The notes under the pieces are model-generated. The model ran no database searches and was not told the origin of the DNA. It was given only the letters and a program-made list of their open reading frames with translations. DNA of 64,000 nt from NCBI RefSeq assembly GCF_009739465.1, contig NZ_WHOM01000051.1, positions 1-64,000 of the forward strand, in the 5' to 3' direction. Shown one piece after another: positions 34,228 to 43,418 of the stretch (its first letter is position 1; the number at the start of each line of letters is the position of its first letter). Position numbers and translations under genes: made by a program. This DNA comes from Streptomyces apocyni (GTDB taxonomy: Bacteria; Actinomycetota; Actinomycetes; Streptomycetales; Streptomycetaceae).

Positions 34228-35755
34228 ATGGCGCGTAGGAAGTCCTTGGCGGCGCAGTTGCTGCAGGCGTACCGGGACAGTCAGAAGGCGAAGGCCGCAG
34301 CCGCGAGGCGGGCTGAGGCGGAGCTGGCGCGTCAGGCGCGGGCCGCGGAGCGTGAGGCTGCCGAGCGGGCCAAGCAGGAAGCGCGGCGGGAACGCGAGCA
34401 GGCGCAGACGTGGATGCGGGCGCGGAAGGAGAAGCAGGCGCAGCACAGTGCCGAGTCGCGCAGGGCCGAGCAGATCGTGCGGGATCTTGAGAAACGTCAG
34501 GCGGCGCGGGCGAGGGAGCTCGAGCAGAAACGTCGTGCTGAGGTCCGCGAGAAGGCTGCGGCGGAACGGCGTGCGAAGCAGGAGAGCGCTGAGAGTTTGC
34601 GCCGGGAGTCTGCCGGCCGGACGGCCGAGGGCGAAGAGCGGCTTGAGGTGCTGACTGCGGTTCTGCGTGCCCGCCCCGGTGGGCTGCACGGGCTGCGGCT
34701 GCAGGTGGAGCAGGCGCTCGGTGAAGGAGATCTGGAAGGGCTCGCGGTCGGCGTGGAGAAGGCGCTGGGCTCCATCGGCTATCCGGAAGGACTCGGCGGT
34801 GCCCGGCGGGCGGCGTTCGCTCCGGAGTCCCGCGAGTTGGTTGTGGAGATCGAGTTGCCGGTCCAGGCGGTGGTTCCTCCGGTCACGCAGTACCGGTTCA
34901 AGGCCTCCGCTCTCCCGGCCGTGGTCCCGCAGCCGCGGAAGGAGAACGAGTGCAAGGCGTTGTACAGGGATCTGGTGGCCAGACTCGCGCTGCGGGCGAT
35001 CGACGAGGCCTTCGCCGTGACACCGCCGTCGCTCGTAGACGGAGTTGCCTTTAACGGGAAAGTCCGCGCCAAAGACCGTGCCACCGGCAGGGCGATCGAG
35101 CCGTGTCTGATCAGTGTGCGGGTCAGCCGGGAGGCTTTCACTGAACTCGTGCTGGACGAGCCCGAACTCGACCCGGTGGCAAGCCTGCACCATCTGAACG
35201 CGATCGTCTCCCAGCACCCCACCCCTATGACCTCGAGCCGGTTCCTCCTGTCGTCACGTTCGACCTGACCCGGTACAAGATCGCCCCGGAGCGGGATGTC
35301 ATCGCCGGCCTCGACAGCCGGCCCGACCTCGTCGCGATGGACCTGATCGACTTCGAGCACCTCATCCGGCGACTGTTCGAGAAGATCGGGCTCAAGTCGT
35401 GGGTCACCCAAGCATCCCGGGATGACGGCATCGACGCTGTCGCGGTCAACGAGGAACCCCTCATCGGCGGACTGTGCATCATCCAGGCCAAGCGCACGAA
35501 GAACGTGGTCTCCGCCGAGACGGTGCGGTCGGTCGGTCGGTCGCGGGAATCGTGAACGACAAGAGCGCTTCGAAGGGCATCGTGGTCACCACCGCGTGGT
35601 TCGGCAAGGCGAGCTGGGACTTCGCGCCCCGCAACCGTGTCGAGCTCATCGACAGCCGACATCTCAAAGCACTGCTGCTGGAACATCTCGGCATCGACGC
35701 TCTGATCGGCCTGCCCAAACCCCCGCCCGGCTGGCAGACACGCGATCTGAGCTAA
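34228..35755 (+). pseudogene. Mrr-type restriction endonuclease with long coiled coil, broken at two places
   Basis: Residues 1-140 are an Arg/Glu/Ala-rich coiled coil. A middle domain follows, then the Mrr-cat endonuclease: DLIDFEHLIRRLFEKIGLKS, SRDDGIDAVAVNEE with Asp, LCIIQAKRTKN with QxK, and ASKGIVVTTAWFGKASWDFA. Such enzymes cut modified or foreign DNA. A first frameshift lies near 35213 in a C-rich run (one base lost between SQHP and YDLEPVP). A second lies at 35524-35541, where GGTC is repeated four times; two copies would restore the frame TVRSVAGIVNDK. The end LPKPPPGWQTRDLS is intact. Product, if any, is truncated at 35268. Confidence 0.75.
35526..35541 (+). repeat. (GGTC)4 tetranucleotide repeat inside the endonuclease gene
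   Basis: Four tandem GGTC units. The reading frame of the Mrr domain needs two (or five) units. Tetranucleotide tracts that change coding frame are the usual substrate for slipped-strand phase variation in restriction genes. Confidence 0.6.
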
Positions 35756-35822
35756 AGCGCCGTCGTGTCCTTTCGGGCCGGTGTGCTGTTGGAGACAACA
35801 ATCCGACACGAGAGGAACGAGC

Positions 35823-35972
35823 ATGTCGTACGGGTACGGCGGCGGGCCCGACTGGCCGATGATCCAGGCCCGGCGGCGAGCCGAGGAAACAGCGAGATCG
35901 GCCGCTGGCGAGGCCGCGACCCACAGGGCGGCGGCCGACCGGTGGACAGCACGTCGGGTGCGACGGCGATGA
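35823..35972 (+). CDS. Small basic protein (49 aa)
   Basis: MSYGYGGGPDWPMIQARRRA followed by a helical Arg/Ala stretch ending RRVRRR. The ATG has AGAGGAACG upstream at a good distance, which is why it is listed. It could be a complete small protein or the N-terminus of a gene cut off by the IS3 remnant at 36031. No family recognised. Confidence 0.45.
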   Translation: MSYGYGGGPDWPMIQARRRAEETARSAAGEAATHRAAADRWTARRVRRR

Positions 35973-36030
35973 AGTTACGGCGGACCAGGTCCCGGGCCGC
36001 CGGCCGCTTCCCGGGCCGGGTCAGGCTCCG

Positions 36031-36309
36031 TCACCGTTTCGGTCGCCGCCCGCACAGCCCCAGCTCGGCCCTCCGCGCCGCCACCGTGTTCTTGGAAACG
36101 CTCCAGCCGGCCTCGCACTGGTCGCGGGTGATCCCCGGCGAGCCGTAGGTGCTGCCCGAGGCGGCGAACAGCCGCTTGATCTCCTCATCCAGCCGCTCCT
36201 GGCGCTGCTCGCGGGCGGTGGGAGCACGGTTGATCCACTTGTAGAACCAGGACTGCGAGACCTCCAGGGCCCGGCAGGCGAGGCACCGACAGGGCCCCAT
36301 TCGAAGCAC
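36031..36309 (-). pseudogene. IS3-family transposase OrfB fragment (92 aa)
   Basis: CRALEVSQSWFYKWINRAP, RLDEEIKRLFAASGSTYGSP and WSVSKNTVAARRAELGLCGR match the N-terminal HTH_21 region of IS3-family OrfB. The DDE catalytic core that should follow (another 180 residues) is missing, so it is an inactive remnant. Confidence 0.75.
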
Positions 36310-36561
36310 GTCACCATCACAGACTCACCGACAGCCCGCGCCTTGAAGGTGGCGGATGCGTCGTTGCCACCGCTGATGCCGCCTGGGTAGGCTGCCGACA
36401 GCCATGCGGATCCCGGGCTGAAGCGCCGGGTCTGACAGCAACTCACCTCCGACCCATGCGGACGAGCCGGTAGCTCGTGCGACACGTCGGTTGGCAGGGT
36501 TCCCTCGTTCTTCTGCGGCTCAGGCGCGTGTTCGTGCCGGGGACCGCTCCTGAGATGTGAT

Positions 36562-37293
36562 GTGAGACAGAAAATGATTCATTCGTTCATCGCGCACACG
36601 AGCCCTGGACGAAGCAGGGTGTTCGCCCTTGTGAGGAGGCCTGGGGACGAGCTGGAGGCGGTGACCACACTGGGAGCCGGCGATCTCCACCTGACCAAGG
36701 AACTGGTCAGTGCACTCAACTCCTTCCTGTACGACCGCGACGACAGCGCCCTTGAAAAGGTGCTGGACCGGGCCCCCAAACCGGTGCGCATGGCCGCGCA
36801 GCAGTACCTCAAGGACAAGTGCGAACCGGTGATGGGGGCCTTCACCGAGTGCGGGCCGGTCGAGGTCGTTCGCGAGGCTGTTTTCTTCGGGCGGATCGAC
36901 GAGGAACTCGAGGAGTACCTCGAGTGTGCCTACACAATCGGGCTCGGCATCCGCATGTCGAACGAGCGTCAGCACGATGGCGGCGTCGGGTGGGTCATCC
37001 GGCTGCTCAACGACGAGGTTTCCGTGCCGGCCAGCGCCGAGCCGCGCACCTGGGCTGTCCCCACAGGGGTGAAGCTCGCGCGGACCTGGACGAGTAAGCA
37101 GCAGGCCGGCGATGCCGGTCCTGTTCGCGGCGCGCTCCAGGTGGCCGCGGATGCAACGGCCACGGGCCGGTGGGTGAGGATCCACACGCTGCTGCACAGC
37201 CGCTACGACATCGACTTCGAGGGCAGCGGAACCTCGGAATTCGCCGTCGACGTCTTCGACGCCCCCATCCCGCTGAACCAGCGGGGCGAGTAG
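36562..37293 (+). CDS. Hypothetical protein (243 aa)
   Basis: Acidic/neutral soluble protein with coherent composition: VRRPGDELEAVTTLGAGDLH, PVRMAAQQYLKDKCEPVMGA, GRIDEELEEYLECAYTIGLG, FEGSGTSEFAVDVFDAP. No signal peptide, membrane helix or catalytic motif is visible and no family is recognised. The start may be GTG 36562 or ATG 36574 (IHSFIAHTSPG); no strong ribosome site precedes either. It stands alone upstream of the TIR-like pair and could belong to that defence module. Confidence 0.6.
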   Translation: MRQKMIHSFIAHTSPGRSRVFALVRRPGDELEAVTTLGAGDLHLTKELVSALNSFLYDRDDSALEKVLDRAPKPVRMAAQQYLKDKCEPVMGAFTECGPVEVVREAVFFGRIDEELEEYLECAYTIGLGIRMSNERQHDGGVGWVIRLLNDEVSVPASAEPRTWAVPTGVKLARTWTSKQQAGDAGPVRGALQVAADATATGRWVRIHTLLHSRYDIDFEGSGTSEFAVDVFDAPIPLNQRGE

Positions 37294-37512
37294 GCCGGGG
37301 GCTGTCGCCCGGCCTACTCGCCGGATCACCCAAACCGGCGCCAGAGGGACTGCGTACAGCCGTTGCCGCCACGGACGTGGACGAGGCGGCAACGGCCGGC
37401 CGGTACGGCGAACACCAGAAGGCCGGTACGGGAGTCTTCATGATGAAATGACACGTGGTGCGTACAGGAACGTGGCTGTGTCGCGTCACAGAGTAGAGAA
37501 TGGGGTTCCCGG

Positions 37513-38427
37513 GTGAATGACGGTGCGACACGTGAGGATTCGTCGGCGCCAACCTCGCGTTGGTTCATCTCCGCGCCGGCTGCCACAGATCTGCGCACGT
37601 TGCTGAGGGAGCTCAAGCGACGCGGTGTGGACCCTTATGTTCTTTCCGACGTGGCGCCTCTGGGAGCAAGCATCGCCCAGAGTCTGCGGCAGGCCATCGC
37701 GCAGGCGGAGACGGTGCTGGTGGTTCTGGGTAACCCTGATCAGTCTCAGAGCACCTTGTTCGAGGCCGGAGTCGCAGTAGGGATGGGCAAGCGGGTCATC
37801 GTCATTGCCGATCCCGATCAGGACACTTCTCCCGACCTCGATGGTTTGCTCACCATTCGTGCTCGACCGGACGACGTCGAGGCAGTCGCCTACGCCCTTG
37901 CCCAGGCTGAGGGGCGTCTTGTCAGGGTGACGCCTGCGACGTCCGCAGTAGAGCATGCGCTGGGCAGCACGCAGGTGAATGAGCTTCTGGAGCTGCTGCG
38001 TGAGCAGCCCATGCGTCTCGAGCGAACGGCCGTGGATGTTCTGAAGGCCGCTCTGGAGGGCAGTGGAGCGGTGGCGGTGGAAAATCCAGACCCGAAGGTC
38101 GGAGATCGTCTCGATCTCGGGGTGTGGTCGGACGACTTGGGTGCCATCGCCCTCAACCCTTTGCTCATCGAGCTGAAGCGCACGCTGTCACGCTCCGCGG
38201 TCGAGCAGACTCTCCATCTGCTGCAGCGCAGCCGCATGAACGCAGCCCTGTTGGTCTACCTCGATCCGCCAACGAACGCCGAGTTCCGTGAGGCCCTGAG
38301 GGTACCTTCCTTTCCCGTTCTGACGATCTCGCTTGAGACGCTGCTGGAACGCATGCGGGCGTCGAGTTTCGCTGAGGTCGTGCGCGATCTGAGGAACCGT
38401 GCTGTCCATGGCAGGGCGTACTCATGA
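37513..38427 (+). CDS. TIR-like domain fused to a PD-(D/E)XK nuclease-like domain (304 aa)
   Basis: Residues 17-130 fit a TIR-like/deoxyribosyltransferase-like Rossmann fold: RWFISAPAATDLRTLLRELK, IAQSLRQAIAQAETVLVVLG, and STLFEAGVAVGMGKRVIVIA, where FEAG is in the position of the usual TIR catalytic Glu. Residues 165-260 resemble a nuclease: VGDRLDLGVWSDD (Asp) and NPLLIELKRTLSRSAVEQTL (ELK). TIR domains in defence usually cleave NAD+ or make signal nucleotides. The stop overlaps the next gene's ATG (ATGA), so the proteins are made together. GTG 37513 is the start, with a weak ribosome site. Confidence 0.7.
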   Translation: MNDGATREDSSAPTSRWFISAPAATDLRTLLRELKRRGVDPYVLSDVAPLGASIAQSLRQAIAQAETVLVVLGNPDQSQSTLFEAGVAVGMGKRVIVIADPDQDTSPDLDGLLTIRARPDDVEAVAYALAQAEGRLVRVTPATSAVEHALGSTQVNELLELLREQPMRLERTAVDVLKAALEGSGAVAVENPDPKVGDRLDLGVWSDDLGAIALNPLLIELKRTLSRSAVEQTLHLLQRSRMNAALLVYLDPPTNAEFREALRVPSFPVLTISLETLLERMRASSFAEVVRDLRNRAVHGRAYS

Positions 38428-38966
38428 CGTCCATTGACCGGGGCCGTGTCGCCGCGTTCCTGACCGCCGGCGACACGGCTGCCAGCAACGCTGCACGGGG
38501 CAAGGCCTTTGAGGATCTCCTCACGTATCTCTTCGAGCTCGTCCCCGGAATCAGTGTGACCGTTCGCAACCAGCTGGATTACTTCTCATCTGAGGAGATC
38601 GACATCGCCTTCTGGAACGAGGGTGATCCCAAGGGGCTGCGCCAGTTCGACAAGATCATTCTTGTGGAGTGCAAGAACTGGTCGAAGCCTGTGGGGGCGG
38701 CGGAGGTGACACTCTTCAGCTCGAAGCTGGAGGGACGGGGCCGGCCCTTGGGAATCCTGGTCGCCGCGGCCGGCATTACTGGGGAGGCGGTTGATCGCAG
38801 TGCCGCGCACCAGATCCTCGCTCGCGCCCTGGGGCAGAAGCGGGAGATTCTGGTGGTGACCCGCAGCGAGATCGAACAGCTCTCAGACACCGACGATCTG
38901 GTGCGGCTGTTGAAACAGAAGCGGCTGCAACTGGCTGTGTCAGGCACCATCTACGGGGTGTCGTGA
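38424..38966 (+). CDS. Mrr-like restriction endonuclease-fold protein (180 aa)
   Basis: PD-(D/E)XK architecture: ARGKAFEDLLTYLFELVPG supplies the first Glu, FSSEEIDIAFWNEG the Asp, and IILVECKNWSKPVGAAEVTL the ECK motif typical of Mrr/archaeal-Holliday-like nucleases, followed by GRPLGILVAAAGITGEAV. It has no separate recognition domain, so target choice may come from the TIR-like partner encoded four bases upstream. Together they look like a compact two-gene defence system. Confidence 0.75.
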   Translation: MTSIDRGRVAAFLTAGDTAASNAARGKAFEDLLTYLFELVPGISVTVRNQLDYFSSEEIDIAFWNEGDPKGLRQFDKIILVECKNWSKPVGAAEVTLFSSKLEGRGRPLGILVAAAGITGEAVDRSAAHQILARALGQKREILVVTRSEIEQLSDTDDLVRLLKQKRLQLAVSGTIYGVS

Positions 38967-39385
38967 AGACCCGGCTGCAACCGCGACGGCGGAAGTATGG
39001 CGCGGATGGCTTCAGTGCGGGTTTCTCCACCTGGTACTCGTGAAGCCTCTGGTTTCAGACTGCGCTAAAGGCCCCCGTCGCTCCGGCCAATCAATTGAGG
39101 TGGCGGGCTTCTCGTCATTGCCCTCGTCCGAGCAGCCCCCTGGGTGGACGCCGCCGATCCGGCCCGGGACGGGTGTCACGCACTCACAGGTCTGGGGCGC
39201 TTCCACAGCGTTCTGCTCGGGGCCAGCCGGGTCAGGGGGTCAGGGCCGCGTCCTTCGGGACTGTTCTGGTCGCCCGGCGAGAGCAAGGTTGTGCACGTGG
39301 CGGCGACGGCCCGGACTGCGGGAGGGGGAACCATCGCCGCGCTGCCGAGGTCATGGACTCACCGGCGGCAGCGAAGCGACCTCGA
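38967..39385. other. Spacer region, no gene seen
   Basis: Sequence between the Mrr-like gene and decayed NACHT sequence. Short frames on both strands lack ribosome sites and family resemblance. It may be residue of deleted genes. Confidence 0.35.
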
Positions 39386-39389
39386 TAAG

Positions 39390-39495
39390 CACGCTGGCCG
39401 CCCTGGACAGCGCCCGGCACCCCCGCGCCGTCCCGGAAGACGACTGAAACGGTTTCCTGGCCTCGCCCCTCGGGCGCAGCGGGGACCCGGTCGAG
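39390..39495 (+). pseudogene. Decayed fragment of a NACHT protein paralogous to 26346-29177
   Basis: The DNA from about 39392 to 39480 is close to the NACHT gene around 28166-28260: ALAALDGARRPRAVPEDD there, TLAALDSARHPRAVPEDD here, then a Trp codon changed to TGA, followed by NGF and an LGRSG-like end. Only about 35 codons remain. It is evidence that a second NACHT gene once stood here. Confidence 0.65.
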
Positions 39496-39796
39496 GTCTG
39501 CCTGGGCCTGCGCCCGGTGGCCGAGCGCCTCGTTCGCCATTGCCCGTCTGCCGAGCACCCAGGCGTACCCAGCCGGATCAGCGCCTCGGCCTCAGAGGCG
39601 TCACCGGTCTCGACTTCCAGGGTGCAGTCGGCCCGGGTAATGGAGATGCGGATCTTGGTCGGGTACGGCTGTTCTGCAACCAAGTGGCGAGGGAACCGGC
39701 CAAGACGGTGGCGATACCGTCGGCGAGGGACACCGTGAGCAGTTCGAGACCGGCACCAAGCTCGTTCTCCGCGGGTGTGACGGGCACGACGTGCAC
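39495..39796 (-). pseudogene. EACC1-like (effector-associated constant component) remnant
   Basis: One frame gives ENELGAGLELLTVSLADG then TVLAGSLATWLQNSRT. A second frame, shifted near 39660, continues TKIRISITRADCTLEVETGD and ASEAEALIRLG. Joined, they match the EACC1 pattern (a hydrophobic helix, then RTKIRxxITRxDGxxxE and a helix). EACC1 proteins accompany effector genes in predicted conflict systems. An extra CGACC-like pentamer explains the shift. Non-functional as read. Confidence 0.6.
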
Positions 39797-40294
39797 GCGC
39801 CCCTGGGGGGCGCGTTCACCGCGGACCCCCGATCAGCGCCAGGTGATCGTCGAGTTCAGTAGCCGAGTCGAACCTGATCTGAGCATCCGTCGCCCCGGTG
39901 TCCTGGGTGCCGTGCAGCGCGTACTCCCCCTGTTGCGCGCATCTAATGCCCAGGACTACCCCCGGCTGGTACGAGGAGTCACCCTACGGGGCGGGCCCGC
40001 CTGGTTCGGCGCAGGCCCGACGAAGAGAAATCACGCCACGGCCCTGGGCCGACTCCGCGCCTTCATACCAGCGCCCCTCGACCGCCACTACCGGCGGCCC
40101 GTTACCCCTGAGCAACCAACGCTCCTGCTGAGCAGACCCCCGGAACCATCGTACAAACCGCAGGTCAAACCAACCTACAGAGGCCCACCCTCAACCCTAC
40201 CTAACGGTAACTTCTACCGAACTCCGCTCTCCAAGACTGAGCAACTCTCTGGTCAGCACGTAAGGACTGCTCACCTCCAAGAGAGCCGCGACAC
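39797..40294. other. Low-information region, no gene seen
   Basis: The last 200 bp (40090-40290) are less GC-rich than the surroundings and carry no good frame on either strand. It may contain the promoter of the lost EACC1 gene and a recombination junction at about 40290, where a synthetase-like gene begins in mid-sequence. Confidence 0.35.
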
Positions 40295-40945
40295 CAGTTC
40301 TTCCACAGTGAGGCGGAGATAGCGGGCGGCCTCGACGACATGATGGAGGTGGTCGAGGCCTATCTGCGGCACCTGGCCGGAGCCCTGCTCACCCACGGCC
40401 GCGAGGCTGTGACCGGGATGGCCGGGACGGTGCGGCACCTGGAGGGGCTGGCCGGCAGCGGCCCGCTGCCCCGGATCGCCTTCGAGGAGGCCTACGGGAT
40501 CCTGAAGGACCTGCCCGGAGCCGTCAAGGAGCTGGAGCCCGGCTGCCGGAGCCTCACCCGCGAGGGCGAGCGTGTCCTGATGGACAAGTTCGGCGGGTAC
40601 GTCTGGCTGACCCACCCCGACCACCTGAGCGTGCCCTTCTACCAGGCCTTCGACCCGCAGGACCCGACCAAGGCGCTGAGCGCCGACCTGCTGTTCGGCG
40701 TCGGCGAGACGGTCGGCGCGGGCGAGCGCCACACCGACGTCGCCGACCTGCGCCGCGCCCTCGACCTGCACGAGGTTCCCGAGGACGCCTACGAGTGGTA
40801 CGTCACCATGAACGAGCGCCACCCGATGCGAACCTCCGGCTTCGGGCTCGGCGTCGAGCGGTTCCTGCTCTGGGCGACCCAGCACGACGACATCCGTGAC
40901 CTCGCCCTGCTGCTGCGCTTCAACGGCGCAAACATCCTGCCCTGA
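40295..40945 (+). pseudogene. Class II (Asp/Asn/Lys-type) aminoacyl-tRNA synthetase-like protein, N-terminus missing
   Basis: Homology begins abruptly at FFHSEAEIAGGLDD near 40298, with no start or ribosome site, and continues through MVEVVEAYLRHLAG-like sequence to motif 3 SGFGLGVERFLLWATQHDD and the C-terminal LLLRFNGANILP. This is the last half of a class II catalytic domain without the anticodon-binding part; related free-standing 'amino acid-tRNA ligase-related' proteins occur in Streptomyces biosynthesis loci. An internal ATG at 40340 could give 201 aa, but motifs 1 and the start of 2 are gone. A strong terminator follows. Confidence 0.7.
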
Positions 40946-40954
40946 CCGGCCGGA

Positions 40955-40995
40955 GGCCGTGGCCCCGCGCACACCTGGTGCGCAGGGCCACGGCC
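40955..40995. terminator. Strong terminator hairpin
   Basis: GGCCGTGGCCC pairs with GGGCCACGGCC (11 bp), then after one mismatch GCGCAC pairs with GTGCGC, loop ACCTG. It lies 10 bases after the synthetase-like stop. Confidence 0.8.
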
Positions 40996-41183
40996 CGTGC
41001 CGGCGGGCGGGTGCCACCGCTCGGCAATTCTCAGATTGACTGAGTAGCTGTTGTCGTTCCGATCTTGAGGGCTGCATGTCGAACGGGGTGCTCGATCGGG
41101 TGGTTGCCGCCGGCTGCGGGCATGAAGGCAGGGCCTCTTGGTAGCTCGGGGTTGCGAAGCCAACCGAGATCCAGGAGACCCTG

Positions 41184-41786
41184 TTGCCGCAGTTGTACGT
41201 GCTCGCGCCGGTGGAGTTCAACTCGGCTGCACCGACGTGTGATTGTGTCGCTCGCCGGTTCGGAAACGCAGCCGATCACCCGGAACGTGTTCGGCGGTAT
41301 CCCTCGGACATGACGGACGTGGAATGGGCCGTGGTCCGGCCACTGCTGCCTGTGCCGGGCTGGATGCGCGGCCGGGGCGGGCAGCCGGAGGTGTACTGCC
41401 ACCGGGTGATACTCGATGCGATCCGCTACCTCGTCGACAATGGCATCAAGTGGCGGGCGATGCCGGTGGACTTCCCGCCGTGGGACCGGGTCTACGCGTT
41501 TTTCCGCCGCTGGCGCGACCATGCCCTGGTCAGGGAGTTCCACGACCGGCTGCGCGCCAGGGTCCGCGAGAGGCTGGGCCGCGACACGGAGCCGAGTGCG
41601 GGTGTGATCGACTCGCAGTCCGTCAAGGCGGACGCCGTCGTCGGCTCCGACAGCCGTGGCTTCGACGGCGGCAAGCTGGTCAACGGCCGGAAGCGGCACG
41701 TCGTGGTCGACACCCTCGGCCTGCTGACGCGCCGGCATGTACACGATCGACCAGATCTGCAGCGAGAAGCTCGCGTCGAAGTGTGA
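41184..41786 (+). pseudogene. IS5-family transposase, 3' truncated
   Basis: MTDVEWAVVRPLLPVPGW, YLVDNGIKWRAMPVDFPPWD, VYAFFRRWRDHALV and GVIDSQSVKADAVVG with GRKRHVVVDTLGLL are the N-terminal two-thirds of an IS5-type DDE transposase (both first Asp residues present). Homology stops near 41733, after LGLL; the remainder reads into unrelated DNA. The final catalytic Glu region is lost. The Met in MTDVEW (41310) may be the original start. Confidence 0.8.
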
Positions 41787-41884
41787 GGACGCCGGACTCG
41801 TCGAGGGGCGGTTACGGTCGAGAGGATCCGGCGGTCCGCCCGGTGCACCGGGCGGACCGCCCTGCCTGCCGCCCGGCCGGACGG

Positions 41885-42562
41885 TCACGGCGGAAACGCG
41901 TGGTCCCGCAGCGCGGGCATGTCGCATACGACGATGCGCTCCCGCTTCCGGACCTCGTCGAGGATTCTCCGCTCCTGGAGCTTCCGGAGACTGCGCCCGG
42001 CGGACGCAAGACTCATTCCGCACCAGTCGGCGAGCTCTCGCTGAGAGACACGCTCCAGCACGATGCCCGCATGGGTCGCTGTGCCCTCTGCTGCCACCAC
42101 CCGTAGCAGCATCCGGCTGAGGCGGACGTCCGCGGTCGCCGCTCCGGCCAGATCGGCCCGGAAACCGTCGGCTTCCTCCAGCCGGTCGGCAAGTATCCGG
42201 AGGAGATTGAGCGCGATTCCGGGGTGCTGGGACAGCGCCGACGCGAATGCGCTTTTGCTGAGCACGCGTACCCGCACCGGAGTCAGGGCGACGACCGTCG
42301 CGGTCCTGCTCTCCGACCTGAGCATCGCCATCTCTCCGACGATGTCGCCCTTGGTGCGCGCCCCCAGATAGCTGCCGCTGCCATCCCGGTTGTGGCCGAC
42401 GACCCGGCAACTGCCGCTGGTGAGCACGATGGCCTCCTCGCCGCGAATCGATTGCGTGAAGAGGTGCTGACCCGGCTGGTACCACCGCTTGGTGCGACCG
42501 ATCCGGGTCAGTTCTCCTTGCTCGCCCTCGCTGAGACCTTCCCAGAACGTCGTGGTCGTCAC
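41885..42562 (-). CDS. Crp/Fnr-family transcriptional regulator (225 aa)
   Basis: Cyclic-nucleotide-binding beta-roll (residues 15-130: YQPGQHLFTQSIRGEEAIVL, GDIVGEMAMLRSESRTATVV) followed by a winged helix (SQRELADWCGMSLASAGRSL, RKLQERRILDE). The phosphate-binding cassette is recognisable (GEMAMLRSESRTATV). The segment lies divergent from a membrane protein gene and a cyclase-like gene, so a nucleotide made by the cyclase-like protein could be its ligand. Such Crp-plus-cyclase neighbourhoods recur in Streptomyces accessory DNA. Confidence 0.85.
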   Translation of the reverse strand: MTTTTFWEGLSEGEQGELTRIGRTKRWYQPGQHLFTQSIRGEEAIVLTSGSCRVVGHNRDGSGSYLGARTKGDIVGEMAMLRSESRTATVVALTPVRVRVLSKSAFASALSQHPGIALNLLRILADRLEEADGFRADLAGAATADVRLSRMLLRVVAAEGTATHAGIVLERVSQRELADWCGMSLASAGRSLRKLQERRILDEVRKRERIVVCDMPALRDHAFPP

Positions 42563-42673
42563 GGAGCCAGAGGTTGCCAGGAATACGGCCCCCTATAGAG
42601 CAGATGCAATGTTGTGGCGGGGAACTGGCTGATTCCCTATGGGGACTTGCACGAAGGAGCTCAGGAGCAACGC

Positions 42674-43345
42674 ATGTCCGATCACCCGAGACCAGTTCCT
42701 CCCGGCACCCGCACGGGGCACTCGCAGCGGGACGGAAGCGGCAACAGGTCCGTCAGCGTAAGCGGAAACACCACCCGGATCAGGGACTCGATCATCGCCG
42801 CCGGAAGCGTGTCCGTCACGCATATCCGCCGGAATCCCGTCCGGTCAGCCGTGCTGGCGGCGGCGGTGACCCTGACGTACGGCGGATATCTCCTGCTCGG
42901 CTCCGAGACTTCGTCGGCCGACGGGGTCGATACGTCCGTCGTGAACGAGAAGGGACTGACCGGGGCCTCGCACACGGTTGAACAGCTACGGAAGGCCGAG
43001 CGCACGGGCGACGCCGAGGCCTGGTGCGAGATAGCTCAACCGAGCGACCGCTCGTGTGCGGGCCTCATGCGGGGAGAGTTCGACCAACGGTCCCCCGAGA
43101 ACCGGGCCCAGGTCGAGAACGTGACGATCGGTGACGCCCGGGAACGGCAGGGCGGTGCACAGGCGATGCTGGGCTGGAAAGGCGAGCCCCAGTATCCCCT
43201 GCACCTGGCGTGGACCAACGGACGCTGGAGAGTGGACAACTCCTCCTACATGCTGATCGGGCTGTCCGGCGGTGCCTTCCTGGTCGTGGTCGACGACCAC
43301 AACGGTGAACGGAGCTTCGGTGGCTTTCCCGTTCCGTCGAGCTGA
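42674..43345 (+). CDS. Single-pass membrane protein with Ser/Val-rich tag (223 aa)
   Basis: ATG 42674 has AGGAGC upstream. Residues 1-60 carry a repetitive segment (GNRSVSVSGNTTRIRDSI, then IAAGSVSVTH), a transmembrane helix follows (SAVLAAAVTLTYGGYLLLG), and the outer part (about 145 residues) contains WCEIAQPSDRSCAGLM with two Cys that could form a disulfide and a SnoaL/NTF2-like ending (PLHLAWTNGRWRVDNSS). The tag resembles the tail of the next protein (GVSVHADGDFSMSRSMIAGH). The pairing suggests contact between them on the cytosolic side (inference). Confidence 0.7.
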   Translation: MSDHPRPVPPGTRTGHSQRDGSGNRSVSVSGNTTRIRDSIIAAGSVSVTHIRRNPVRSAVLAAAVTLTYGGYLLLGSETSSADGVDTSVVNEKGLTGASHTVEQLRKAERTGDAEAWCEIAQPSDRSCAGLMRGEFDQRSPENRAQVENVTIGDARERQGGAQAMLGWKGEPQYPLHLAWTNGRWRVDNSSYMLIGLSGGAFLVVVDDHNGERSFGGFPVPSS

Positions 43346-43418
43346 CGCCGCGACCCCGACCGGCCCTGGCCCGGGCCCCGCAAGGAGCCGTGACCGGACA
43401 CGCATCCCGGAACACGTC

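Noticed and set aside
39144..40322. 392-aa + strand frame
   Set aside because: Composition is that of random high-GC translation and it crosses the NACHT, EACC1 and synthetase remnants.
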